Notes under the pieces: model-generated | What the model saw: the letters and a program-made list of their open reading frames with translations, nothing else | The model's database searches: none | Told to the model about the DNA's origin: nothing | From: Rhodospirillaceae bacterium | Lineage (GTDB): Bacteria; Pseudomonadota; Alphaproteobacteria; UBA828 | DNA: 64,000 bases | Assembly: GCA_002728135.1 (NCBI GenBank) | Contig: PBVE01000010.1 | Span: 1 to 64,000 of the forward strand | Direction of reading: 5' to 3' | In this document: positions 1-8,515 of the stretch, piece by piece | Layout: each line of letters opens with the position of its first letter | How positions within the stretch are numbered: the stretch's first letter is position 1 | Position numbers and translations under genes: made by a program

Positions 1-2
1 GG

Positions 3-179
3 GTAGTGATCAACAAAGCAACCATGACGATTGATTATGCAAAAACAAAGGCGTTGAGAACAAAAATTCGTAAGCAACGCGGTCCTCTTCCAAATACTTT
101 TCCAAATCATGCTGGGGCAGGGAAGTGGCATAAATCGCAAATGAAGGGCTCCGAGGAATATCTGACAGATACGGCATAA
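3..179 (+). CDS. C-terminal end of an unidentified gene (partial)
   Basis: An open frame enters from the left window edge and runs 58 codons to TAA at 177-179. The residues include KTKALRTKIRKQRGPL and a later NHAGAGKWHKSQM stretch; the end is hydrophilic and basic, with no membrane segment. I do not recognise the family. An ATG at 24 lies in frame but has no good ribosome site, so this is more likely the tail of a longer upstream gene. It stands on the same strand as, and 36 bases before, the SDR gene, so it may be the upstream member of that operon. Confidence 0.5.
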   Translation, partial: VVINKATMTIDYAKTKALRTKIRKQRGPLPNTFPNHAGAGKWHKSQMKGSEEYLTDTA

Positions 180-215
180 TTTTAAATTAAAATCTTTTTC
201 TTGTTTGAGGCCAGA

Positions 216-989
216 ATGGATATTGAGAAAAAAGTTGTTGTGGTTACGGGTGCTGCAAGTGGCATAGGATTTGCACTAGCAAGAAAGTTTGTACAATGCA
301 ATGCGTCAAAAGTCATATTAGTGGATGTGGATTCAGAAGCAGTTCAAAATGCATCCAAACAAATTGCTAACAGCATTTCGATGAATTGCGACGTAACAAA
401 TGAGAAGCAGGTTATTACTCTTATAGATGATGTAGAATCCAGTTTTGGTCCAATTGATATTTTCTGCTCCAACGCTGGAGTCGCAATAATGGGTGACGAG
501 AACACCGAAGATAGTGTCTGGCAAACAAACTGGGATTTACACGTGATGGCTCATGTCTATGCCTCTAGAATTCTAGCAAAGCGGATGACGGAGAGAGGTG
601 GCGGATGTTTTGTTATTACAGCATCAGCTGCAGGTTTATTAAGCCATGTTCAGTCTGCAACATACTCTGTAAGTAAGCACGCAGCAGTGGCTTTTGGGGA
701 GTGGCTGTCTATTTGCCATGGAGACAAGGGTCTTCAGGTTCAGGTTCTATGCCCTCAGGCAGTCAGAACGCCTATGCTTGCAGATAGAATTGGTGGAGTT
801 GCAAGTGTTGATGGCATTTTGGAACCAGAGGATGTCGCTAATAGTGTAATTGATGGAATTGAGAAAAATCAGTTTTTAATACTTCCACATCCAAGTGTTA
901 AGGAATATCTAGAAGGTAAAACAAGAAACTATGAGCGTTGGCTCAATGGAATGCGTAAACTTCGGGCACTATACAAAACTGATGTCTAA
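216..989 (+). CDS. Short-chain dehydrogenase/reductase (SDR)
   Basis: A classical cytoplasmic NAD(P)(H)-dependent oxidoreductase of 257 residues. The Rossmann motif TGAASGIG lies at about residues 11-18, NAG at about 86-88, and the catalytic pair is Tyr150/Lys154 in YSVSK. The ATG at 216 is preferred over the in-frame TTG at 201 because GAGG lies just upstream of it and the protein then begins directly at the first beta strand. The substrate cannot be told. Its neighbour 33 bases downstream is an acyl-CoA ligase, so oxidation or reduction of a hydroxy or keto acid or its CoA ester is plausible. In the lva (levulinate) pathway an SDR, LvaD, reduces the 4-keto group; this gene could fill that role beside the LvaA/LvaC-like pair at 6-8.4 kb, but that is inference. 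Confidence 0.85.
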   Translation: MDIEKKVVVVTGAASGIGFALARKFVQCNASKVILVDVDSEAVQNASKQIANSISMNCDVTNEKQVITLIDDVESSFGPIDIFCSNAGVAIMGDENTEDSVWQTNWDLHVMAHVYASRILAKRMTERGGGCFVITASAAGLLSHVQSATYSVSKHAAVAFGEWLSICHGDKGLQVQVLCPQAVRTPMLADRIGGVASVDGILEPEDVANSVIDGIEKNQFLILPHPSVKEYLEGKTRNYERWLNGMRKLRALYKTDV

Positions 990-1022
990 GCAACTGATGA
1001 TTCTAATTAAGGATATTAATTA

Positions 1023-2726
1023 ATGGGGGAACTTATTTCTCGAGAAAGAGCCCATGAAATGTTGATTGGACCAGGGCTACCTTATGAGATTGAGCCGTTC
1101 CAAATCTCCGGAGTTACTCTAAGAACTTGGAAACATGCCCCGAAAAACTTGCGTGAGGTTCTAGAACAATCAGAAAAATTTAGTGACTCAGAGTTCATGA
1201 TTCTGGGTAACAGAAGAATATCATATGTTGGACATTACAATTTAGTTTGTAAGTTGAGTCATTTTCTCAAATCTTCGATGGGTGTTTCAAAGGGTGATCG
1301 TGTTGCTTTAGTAATGCGAAACCTTCCAGAATGGTCTGTGGCTTTCTGGGCTACCACAGCCATAGGAGCTATCATTGTCCCACTTAACGCATGGTTTACA
1401 GGTAAAGAATTACAACATTGTATTAACGATTGCGGAGCCAAGGTAGCAATTGTTGATTTTAAACGTGCTAATATTCTGCGTTCTTTTTATGGCCAATTAA
1501 TGGTAAAGAGAGTTATTGTTACTGAAGAGCAAGAATCTATTCTGGTAGGACCGGAGATTAGCTTTAATCATGTAATCAAAGATTCTCCCGATAATAAAAA
1601 GTTACCTGATGTTCAAATTGGTCCTGATGATGATGCAACTATTTTTTATACTTCTGGAACAACAGGTAAGCCTAAAGGAGCAGTTGGAAGTAACCGCAAT
1701 ATTTGTGTGAACATTCTTACTTCAAATTTTAGAGCATCAGTTAGACAATTATGCCGAGGAATGACACCACGAGTGTTAGGAGGTAGTCCAAATCAGGCTA
1801 AAACTCTAGTTCCAGTGCCTTTTTTTCACGTAACTGGATGTCATGCTATCTTGGCAGCAGGCGTGTATGCTGGGTCAAAATTTATTTTGATGAAAAGATG
1901 GGATGTTGAAGAAGCACTTAAGCTGATTTCTACAGAAAAAATAACTAATGTAGTTGGAGTGCCGGGTATGATTCTTCAAATGCTAGAGTCAGAAATTTTT
2001 GATGAATGGGATACTTCCTCAATTACTAGTATATCTTATGGTGGGGCTCCTGCCATGAAAAAACTTGGTGATTTGATCAGCAGACATTTGAAAAACGTTG
2101 ATGCTGAAAATGGATATGGTTTGACCGAGGCTTCAGCATTAGTCGCCTATAATGCGGGTAAAATGTATGAAAAAAAATCTTGGAGTTGTGGTTTCCCGTC
2201 TCCAATATGTGATGTAGAAGTAAAGAACAAGTCCAGTGAGCTCGTAAATCAAGGTGATGTGGGTGAAATTTTCATAAGAGGGCCTAATGTGGTTAGAGGT
2301 TACTGGAACAATCAAAAAGAAACAGATCGTAAATTTAGCAATGGCTGGTTTGCTACTGGTGATATTGGTCGAATAGATCAATATGGGCTTTTAGAAATAC
2401 TTGATCGCCATGATGATATTCTTATTAGGGGTGGTGAAAATATATATACTGTAGAAGTTGAAAATATCCTTGTTGCATATCCAGGGGTGATCGAGGCTGC
2501 TGTTTTAGGGCGGGATCATGCTGTATTAGGCCAAGAAGTTGTTGCATTTGTTAGAACCAAATCTCAGCAAAATATAACAGAAGAGGAATTGATTTTACAT
2601 TGTCGAAAAAATTTAGCTGAATTCAAAATCCCTGTGGAGTTGAATCTAACTTCAGATCCCTTGCCAACAAATGCTGCAGGAAAAATTTTAAAACGAAGTT
2701 TGCAAAAATCAATCACTCGTGCATAA
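1023..2726 (+). CDS. AMP-forming acyl-CoA synthetase (class I adenylate-forming enzyme)
   Basis: Activates a carboxylic acid to its CoA thioester through an acyl-adenylate. The 567-residue protein has the P-loop-like signature YTSGTTGKPKGA near residue 210, the GYGLTEAS adenine-binding motif near 362, the hinge aspartate in ATGDIGRID, and a C-terminal GGENIYTVEVE followed by the catalytic lysine in AAGKILKRSL near the end. Length is normal for medium-chain or fatty-acyl-CoA ligases. It sits between an SDR and a class III aminotransferase and is followed by an acyl-CoA dehydrogenase, so it probably starts a CoA-dependent acid degradation route. LvaE of levulinate catabolism and DmdB of DMSP demethylation belong to the same superfamily, so either role is possible. 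Sequence alone does not fix the acyl chain. Confidence 0.9.
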   Translation: MGELISRERAHEMLIGPGLPYEIEPFQISGVTLRTWKHAPKNLREVLEQSEKFSDSEFMILGNRRISYVGHYNLVCKLSHFLKSSMGVSKGDRVALVMRNLPEWSVAFWATTAIGAIIVPLNAWFTGKELQHCINDCGAKVAIVDFKRANILRSFYGQLMVKRVIVTEEQESILVGPEISFNHVIKDSPDNKKLPDVQIGPDDDATIFYTSGTTGKPKGAVGSNRNICVNILTSNFRASVRQLCRGMTPRVLGGSPNQAKTLVPVPFFHVTGCHAILAAGVYAGSKFILMKRWDVEEALKLISTEKITNVVGVPGMILQMLESEIFDEWDTSSITSISYGGAPAMKKLGDLISRHLKNVDAENGYGLTEASALVAYNAGKMYEKKSWSCGFPSPICDVEVKNKSSELVNQGDVGEIFIRGPNVVRGYWNNQKETDRKFSNGWFATGDIGRIDQYGLLEILDRHDDILIRGGENIYTVEVENILVAYPGVIEAAVLGRDHAVLGQEVVAFVRTKSQQNITEEELILHCRKNLAEFKIPVELNLTSDPLPTNAAGKILKRSLQKSITRA

Positions 2727-2780
2727 TTTTAATCTTGTAGCTAATTTTGTATGAGCGATAGAAATAAGGGAGTAAAAATT

Positions 2781-4187
2781 ATGAACTTAGAAAGTGCACA
2801 TAACCTCTCTCTGGATGAGATGGACAAACAGAGCTTTCTGCATCCTTACACAGCTCTTAAAGCTCATCAAGAAACAGGATCAGTCATTATTGATTCTGGT
2901 AAAGGTGTCACATTAAAAGACATTAACGGTAAAGAATATATTGATGGCATGGCTGGCCTTTGGTGTGTCAATATTGGGTGGGGTCATTCAGAAGTTGTTG
3001 ATGCTATCACTGAGCAGGCTAAAAACCTTCCGTATTATCATAGCTTTTTTTCAATGGCTACTGAGTCGCCAATTCGTCTTGCAGATCGTATATTAAGATT
3101 GGCACCAAAAAATATGAGTAAGGTTTTTTTCGGCAACTCCGGTTCAGATGCAAATGACACCAATGTCAAATTAGTATGGTATTACAATAATATCAGAGGT
3201 AAGCCAGAAAAACAAAAAATAATATCACGAGAACGAGCTTATCATGGTGTTTCAGTTGCATCCGCAAGTCTAACAGGTCTTCCAAGCGTTCATGCATCAT
3301 TTAATCTGCCTCTTCCAATGATTAGACATACTGTTACCCCACATTATTGGCGTAACGCAGAGCCTGGAATGACAGAGTTAGAATATTCTGATTGGTGTGC
3401 TCAGAAACTTGAAGAAATGATTCTGGAAGAGGGTCCTGATACTGTAGGAGCATTTATTGCCGAGCCAATAATGGGTGCTGGGGGCGTAATAGTTCCTCCA
3501 GAAGGTTATTTTCCTGCAATACAAAAGGTTTTACGTAAATACGATATTCTTATGATTGCTGATGAGGTCATTTGTGGTTTTGGTAGAACAGGGAACTGGT
3601 TTGGTTCTGAAACCTACAATATTGAGCCAGATATTATGACAATAGCTAAAGGTATGACCAGTGCATACATTCCTATGTCCGGGAGTATTATATCGGAGGA
3701 AATATGGAAAGTTCTTGAGGCTGGTGCTCCTGGTGTCCCATATTTCGCGCATGGATATACATATACTGCCCATCCAATAGCGGCTGCTGCAGCAATGGCA
3801 AATATTGGTATTATGCAAAGGGATAATCTTCCACAAAGATGTGCAATTATAGGCAAATATTTTCAAAAAAGACTTCGAGATACTGTTGGTGAGCATCCAC
3901 TTGTAGGCGAAGTAAGAGGCGAACATTTGTTAGCTGCAGTTGAACTGACCTCTAAAAAAGGCACTAAGGAAGAGTTCGACATGGATCTTGCTATTGGTGC
4001 AAGGCTAGGAAAATATGCCATAGAAGAGGGATTAATTGTTAGACCCCTACCTTTAGCAACTGCTATTTCGTTTGCTCCTCCTCTTATAATTACAGAGGAT
4101 GAAGTTGATGAAGCCCTCAGTCGATTCAAGAAAGCGCTAGATAGAATAACAGATGAACTAGTTAGGGAAGGGACATGGAAGCCGTGA
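2781..4187 (+). CDS. Class III (omega-amino acid:pyruvate type) aminotransferase
   Basis: A PLP enzyme that moves an amino group from an omega-amino acid or amine to a keto acid, typically pyruvate. With the ATG at 2781, which follows AAGGGAG, it has 468 residues; an in-frame ATG at 2751 lacks such a site. The PLP-binding lysine is Lys290 in IAKGMTSAY, preceded by the DEVICGFGRTG motif from about residue 261. The N-terminal substrate region DGMAGLWCVNIGWGH is typical of beta-alanine/taurine/putrescine:pyruvate aminotransferases. BioA (DAPA aminotransferase) is related, but these features fit omega-aminotransferases better despite a bioD gene elsewhere in the window. It lies between an acyl-CoA ligase and an acyl-CoA dehydrogenase, which suggests that an amino compound is converted to an acid that enters CoA-dependent oxidation. 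Confidence 0.88.
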   Translation: MNLESAHNLSLDEMDKQSFLHPYTALKAHQETGSVIIDSGKGVTLKDINGKEYIDGMAGLWCVNIGWGHSEVVDAITEQAKNLPYYHSFFSMATESPIRLADRILRLAPKNMSKVFFGNSGSDANDTNVKLVWYYNNIRGKPEKQKIISRERAYHGVSVASASLTGLPSVHASFNLPLPMIRHTVTPHYWRNAEPGMTELEYSDWCAQKLEEMILEEGPDTVGAFIAEPIMGAGGVIVPPEGYFPAIQKVLRKYDILMIADEVICGFGRTGNWFGSETYNIEPDIMTIAKGMTSAYIPMSGSIISEEIWKVLEAGAPGVPYFAHGYTYTAHPIAAAAAMANIGIMQRDNLPQRCAIIGKYFQKRLRDTVGEHPLVGEVRGEHLLAAVELTSKKGTKEEFDMDLAIGARLGKYAIEEGLIVRPLPLATAISFAPPLIITEDEVDEALSRFKKALDRITDELVREGTWKP

Positions 4188-4224
4188 TTTAGGCTAGACT
4201 TAATTTGCAAGATTTGAGTGTTAT

Positions 4225-6030
4225 ATGGAATCTGTAATTATCAATCGGCGTGACTTGGAATTCCAAATCTTTGAGCTTTTCAAAGCAACTGAGCTGTGTA
4301 ATAGAGAGCGTTTTGTTGATCATGATGAGGAGTCATTAAAGGCAGCTCTAGATGTTACAATAAAGATTGCAGAGGAGGTTCTTTGGCCAAATGCATCTAT
4401 AGGAGACATACAAGAGCCTCATTTAAAAAATGGTCAGGTCTATGTGCCACAAGCTGTTCATAGGGGCGTTGCTGCTATAAGAGATGCAGGATATATAGCA
4501 GCTGGCCTTGATTACGATCGTGGAGGTATGCAGTTGCCTGCAATTTTATTGCAGGCCTGTTTAGGTATTTTTAAAGCCGCTGATGCTGCAACACCTGGTT
4601 ATCTAATGTTAACAAAGGCAGCTGCCAACCTACTTGATGTTCATGGCACCGAAGAACAAAAACGCCTTTATATGGAACCCATGTATGAGGGCCGTTTTCT
4701 CGGCACAATGTGTCTGTCTGAGCCTGATGTAGGATCCTCTCTTGCAGACATTAAATGTCGAGCGGAACCACAGCCTAATGGAAACTATTTATTGTCCGGT
4801 AATAAGATGTGGATATCAGGCGGAGATCAAGATATTTCTGAAAACATTATACATCTTGTTCTTGCCAAACTTCCTGATGCACCACCTGGTGTGAAAGGTA
4901 TTTCACTATTTCTTGTTCCGAAAATTTGCGTAAATCCAGATGGTTCGCTTGGTAAAGCTAATGACGTTAGTGTTGCTGGATTGAATCATAAAATGGGGTA
5001 TAGAGCAATATCGAATTGTCTGCTTAATTTTGGAGAGAAAAATGTTTGCGAAGGATATCTAATAGGAGAAAAGCATGGTGGTCTAGCCTGTATGTTTCAT
5101 ATGATGAATGAGGCTCGAATTGCCGTTGGTATATCTGGAGCAATGATTGGCTATACAGCATATATGCAAGCTTTAAATTATGCAAAAGATCGAAAACAGG
5201 GTAGGCCCATTGATAATAGAAACCCTGAGCACCCACCTGTTCCTATTATTGACCATCCAGATGTTAGAAGGATGCTTTTAAAACAAAAATCCTTTGTAGA
5301 GGGTGCTCTCGCTTTGTGTCTTATGTGTGCAAAATACCTTGACGAGTCTGAAACAGCTACAGAAAAAAATACTAAGTATCGTGCAGGTCTTCTGCTGGAG
5401 ATATTGACTCCTATCGCAAAAACATGGCCTGCAGAATTTTGCCAAGAGTCCATCAGTTTAGCTATACAAGTACATGGTGGATATGGGTATACAAAGGATT
5501 TTTCTGTAGAGAGGCTATACCGAGATAATCGGTTGAATGCAATTCATGAAGGGACATCAGGTATTCAGGCAATTGATCTATTAGGAAGAAAAGTACGAAT
5601 TGAAGAGGGTCTGGGATTCAACTTTCTTATGGAAGAAATAACTAGTGATATAGAATACGCATCTTCTTGGCCGGAATTAAAAATATTTACAACTACTTTG
5701 ATGGAGTACGTTTCAGATATAGTAAAAGCTACTAATAATATCAATGATGTAAGGGACGGTGGCCGTAAAGCGGACTCCCTTGCAAATGCATCACTTTACC
5801 TGCATGCACTTGGACACATAGTGGTCTCATGGTTGTGGTTAAAACAGTCAGTTGTAGCTTTTGAACAAATCACGAAGTCTCCAGACACCCAAGATGCGGA
5901 TTTTTACAAAGGTAAAATTAATGCCTGCAAGTATTTTTTCTTATATGAGCTTCCGCAGGTTAAGCCATTAATCAATCTTCTCTCAAATATTGACACAACA
6001 TGCCGTGAACACGGGCCTAAAATGTTTTAG
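4225..6030 (+). CDS. Acyl-CoA dehydrogenase, large DmdC-type
   Basis: FAD-dependent oxidation of an acyl-CoA to the 2,3-enoyl-CoA. At 601 residues it is about 200 longer than ordinary acyl-CoA dehydrogenases and has the extra C-terminal helical region seen in the DmdC/AidB-like group. Visible motifs are MCLSEPDVGSSLADI (FAD/substrate loop), GNKMWISGGDQ, and near residue 450 IHEGTSGIQAIDLLGRKV, which carries the usual catalytic glutamate. DmdC oxidises 3-methylmercaptopropionyl-CoA in marine bacteria, and with the ligase upstream a DMSP-type route is conceivable, but this subfamily also contains enzymes for other acyl-CoAs and no DmdA or DmdD is visible. It is the last + gene of the first cluster and converges on the next gene with only 7 bases between stops. 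Confidence 0.85.
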   Translation: MESVIINRRDLEFQIFELFKATELCNRERFVDHDEESLKAALDVTIKIAEEVLWPNASIGDIQEPHLKNGQVYVPQAVHRGVAAIRDAGYIAAGLDYDRGGMQLPAILLQACLGIFKAADAATPGYLMLTKAAANLLDVHGTEEQKRLYMEPMYEGRFLGTMCLSEPDVGSSLADIKCRAEPQPNGNYLLSGNKMWISGGDQDISENIIHLVLAKLPDAPPGVKGISLFLVPKICVNPDGSLGKANDVSVAGLNHKMGYRAISNCLLNFGEKNVCEGYLIGEKHGGLACMFHMMNEARIAVGISGAMIGYTAYMQALNYAKDRKQGRPIDNRNPEHPPVPIIDHPDVRRMLLKQKSFVEGALALCLMCAKYLDESETATEKNTKYRAGLLLEILTPIAKTWPAEFCQESISLAIQVHGGYGYTKDFSVERLYRDNRLNAIHEGTSGIQAIDLLGRKVRIEEGLGFNFLMEEITSDIEYASSWPELKIFTTTLMEYVSDIVKATNNINDVRDGGRKADSLANASLYLHALGHIVVSWLWLKQSVVAFEQITKSPDTQDADFYKGKINACKYFFLYELPQVKPLINLLSNIDTTCREHGPKMF

Positions 6031-6037
6031 TCACAAA

Positions 6038-7330
6038 TTAACTGATAAAACGTGGGATAGAAGCCAGTCCATCCTCTTCATCCAAAGGTGCTACAAATGC
6101 ATTTCCGCCTTTATGGCTTGAGGTATTGTCGTATTGTTTTAATTCAAGTCTTGCTATTTGGTTGCGGTGAACTTCATCTGGTCCATCAGCGAGTCTTAAT
6201 AATCTTGCTTTCGCGTAGGCATTTGCAAGACCGTAATCTGCTGTTACTCCAGCACCACCAAAAGCTTGTATTGCCCAGTCAATGACTTTACATGCCATAT
6301 TTGGTGCGGCAACTTTTATCATTGCAATTTCTTTCTTTGCAATTTTGTTGCCAACTGTATCCATCATATAGGCAGCTTTTAATGTAAGTAGTCTTGACTG
6401 TTCTATCATAATACGAGCCTCTGCAATTCTTTCTTGGGTAACTCCATGGTGTGATATCGGTTTACCAAAAGCTACTCTATCTTTTGTCCTACGGCACATT
6501 CGCTCTAGAGCTCTTTCTGCCAAGCCAATCAAACGCATGCAGTGATGAATGCGACCAGGCCCTAATCTACCTTGTGCTATTTCAAACCCTCGACCCTCAC
6601 CAAGTAAAATATTAGTCTTAGGAACTCTCACGTTGTTAAAAACTATTTCTGCGTGGCCATGTGGTGCATCGTCATAACCGAAAACAGGTAACATTCTTTT
6701 TATTGTTATGCCTTCGGAAGGAAGTGGCACAAGAATTTGTGATTGCTGTCTATAGCGGTCGCTATTATCAGGATCTGATTTGCCCATTAAAATTAAGATT
6801 TTGCATCTTGGGTCTAAGGCGCCTGATGTCCACCACTTTCTACCATTTATGATATATTCATCCCCATCTTGTTTAATACTCGTCTCTATGTTTGTTGCAT
6901 CAGAAGAGGACACTTCTACTTCTGTCATTGCAAAAGCTGATCGAATCTCTCCATTGAGGAGTGGCTCTAACCACAATTTTTTTTGTTCCTCTGTGCCATA
7001 TCTAACCAATACTTCCATATTCCCAGTATCTGGTGCCGAGCAGTTAAAAATTTCAGAAGCAAATGTAGATCGACCCATTTCTTCGCAGGATGGTGCATAC
7101 TCAAGGTTGGTAAGACCCGCACCATATTCACTGCTTGGTAGAAATAGATTCCACAACCCTTCAGAACGTGCTTTTGCTTTTAGCGACTCTACCATTTCGA
7201 TAGGTTGCCAACGATCATCTTTATCTAATTGAGCTAGCATTTCCTGTTCATTCGGATAAACGTGCTCAGACATGAACAAAGATACTTTATCCCGCAATGT
7301 CTTTGCCTTATTACTGTAATCAAAATTCAA
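6038..7330 (-). CDS. Acyl-CoA dehydrogenase of the ACAD10/ACAD11-LvaC type
   Basis: A 430-residue FAD enzyme of the acyl-CoA dehydrogenase superfamily. The conserved C-terminal half reads [46 protein letters not shown] and [17 protein letters not shown], all of which I associate with ACAD10/11 and its bacterial relatives such as LvaC. In that subgroup the enzyme works after a kinase has phosphorylated a 4-hydroxyacyl-CoA, leading by elimination and rehydration to a 3-hydroxyacyl-CoA. The kinase-like gene lies directly upstream in the same operon, 15 bases away. The start is a TTG at 7330 with AAGGAG about 9 bases upstream; no better ATG exists nearby. Substrate chain length is unknown. Confidence 0.87.
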   Translation of the reverse strand: MNFDYSNKAKTLRDKVSLFMSEHVYPNEQEMLAQLDKDDRWQPIEMVESLKAKARSEGLWNLFLPSSEYGAGLTNLEYAPSCEEMGRSTFASEIFNCSAPDTGNMEVLVRYGTEEQKKLWLEPLLNGEIRSAFAMTEVEVSSSDATNIETSIKQDGDEYIINGRKWWTSGALDPRCKILILMGKSDPDNSDRYRQQSQILVPLPSEGITIKRMLPVFGYDDAPHGHAEIVFNNVRVPKTNILLGEGRGFEIAQGRLGPGRIHHCMRLIGLAERALERMCRRTKDRVAFGKPISHHGVTQERIAEARIMIEQSRLLTLKAAYMMDTVGNKIAKKEIAMIKVAAPNMACKVIDWAIQAFGGAGVTADYGLANAYAKARLLRLADGPDEVHRNQIARLELKQYDNTSSHKGGNAFVAPLDEEDGLASIPRFIS

Positions 7331-7345
7331 TATTTTAACTCCTTT

Positions 7346-8419
7346 TTAAAATTCATTATTTACCATAGACCAAGCTTTGTCTGCTAGCTGGCGGGCAAGG
7401 TCTCTGCGAAGAAGAGCTTTTTCGCTAGTTGCGTTCCCTTGCGTTCCTCTATAATAAACGCCCTGAATAATTGCTGCAGCTCTAAACATTGCAAGGACTA
7501 GGTAAAAAACCCAGCTATTGATATGATTGCGCCCCGTATATTTGCAGTAAAGTTTTAAGTATTCATCTTCTTTTGGTATACCTTTTGTATTTGATTCAAG
7601 AATACGGTGAGCATTGTATGCATCTTGTGGCCAGTGATATGAAAGACAATTATAGGCAAGGTCAGACAAAGGGTCTCCAAGGGTTGATAATTCCCAATCT
7701 AATACTGCAATAACCTCTGGTTTGTTCTCATGAATAATCAAGTTTCCAAGGCGAAAGTCACCGTGTGCAATGGTAGTCTTTTCGTTTGATGGTGTTGCTG
7801 TTGGCAGCCAATTTATTAACTGATCCATTGATTCAACTGTTTCTGTTTGTGATGAACGATATTGATCTGACCATCGTTTAATTTGCCGAGATAAATAACC
7901 ACCAACTCTGCCAAAGTCCTCAAGTTCCAAAGACTTATAATCAACAGTATGTAGTTTTGCCAAAGTTATTGCCATAGATTCATATATAGCTGACCTTTCT
8001 TGGGTTGTAAGCTCGGGTAGTGAAACATTATCAAATACTCTTCCAAGAACATGCTCCATGATAAAAAACTCAGTTCCAATAATATTTCTATCAGAACAAA
8101 AGCCATACATCTTCGGTACAGGTACTTCAGAGTTTATGAGGGCTCCCATTATTTTATGTTCTCTATCAATTGCATGGGCGGATGGTAGTAATTTGCCAGG
8201 TGGTTTTTTTCTAAGAACAAAATTTTTGTCTGAACGTCCAGAAATTAAGAAAGAAGGATTAGACATGCCATTTTCAAATTGACTTATTTCTATTGGCGGC
8301 GAGAATTCAGCAACATTTTCAGTCATCCATTCACACAATTTATTAGTATCAAATTTGTGTTGACTTGCTATTTCAATTGTAAAATTGGTATAATTACTTT
8401 TTTGTACTGTTTTTGTCAT
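7346..8419 (-). CDS. APH-family phosphotransferase (ACAD10/11 N-terminal-like, LvaA-like)
   Basis: A 357-residue kinase of the aminoglycoside phosphotransferase/choline kinase fold. The catalytic loop is HGDFRLGNLIIH and the metal-binding segment is AVLDWELSTLGDPLSDLAY; the N-terminal half has the nucleotide-binding FVLRKKPPGKLL. These exact segments resemble the kinase half of mammalian ACAD10/11 and LvaA of Pseudomonas putida, which phosphorylates the 4-hydroxy group of 4-hydroxyacyl-CoA, rather than antibiotic resistance kinases. The adjoining downstream gene is the matching dehydrogenase, so the mammalian fusion is represented here as two genes. A small LvaB-like partner, needed by LvaA, is not seen. 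The start ATG at 8419 is preceded by GGGGA lying in the loop of an inverted repeat. Confidence 0.87.
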   Translation of the reverse strand: MTKTVQKSNYTNFTIEIASQHKFDTNKLCEWMTENVAEFSPPIEISQFENGMSNPSFLISGRSDKNFVLRKKPPGKLLPSAHAIDREHKIMGALINSEVPVPKMYGFCSDRNIIGTEFFIMEHVLGRVFDNVSLPELTTQERSAIYESMAITLAKLHTVDYKSLELEDFGRVGGYLSRQIKRWSDQYRSSQTETVESMDQLINWLPTATPSNEKTTIAHGDFRLGNLIIHENKPEVIAVLDWELSTLGDPLSDLAYNCLSYHWPQDAYNAHRILESNTKGIPKEDEYLKLYCKYTGRNHINSWVFYLVLAMFRAAAIIQGVYYRGTQGNATSEKALLRRDLARQLADKAWSMVNNEF

Positions 8420-8442
8420 TTTTTACTTTCCCCAAGTAAAAA
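8420..8442. promoter_or_regulatory. 9-bp inverted repeat at the kinase gene start
   Basis: Arms TTTTTACTT (8420-8428) and AAGTAAAAA (8434-8442) are perfect complements around the 5-base spacer TCCCC. The repeat sits directly before the minus-strand kinase ATG and inside the 96-base divergent region shared with the HyuA operon. Read on the minus strand, the loop holds GGGGA, the probable ribosome site of the kinase gene. It could be an operator for both divergent operons or an RNA hairpin affecting translation. The arms are AT-rich, so chance cannot be excluded. Confidence 0.35.
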
Positions 8443-8515
8443 GATTCGTAAGGATAGACATTAAAAGTAATATTATGAAAGAAAAATTGACTATTATTTG
8501 ATCTGGGAGGAAAAA

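Noticed and set aside
2781-4187. Aminotransferase as BioA, because a bioD is in the window
   Set aside because: The N-terminal DGMAGLWCVNIGWGH and overall pattern fit omega-amino acid:pyruvate aminotransferases, and the gene is 18 kb away in another cluster.
3863-4210. 115-codon minus-strand frame over the aminotransferase end
   Set aside because: Serine-rich shadow of a real gene on the opposite strand.
7346-8419. Aminoglycoside resistance kinase
   Set aside because: The catalytic segments match the ACAD10/11-LvaA group and the operon partner is a dehydrogenase.
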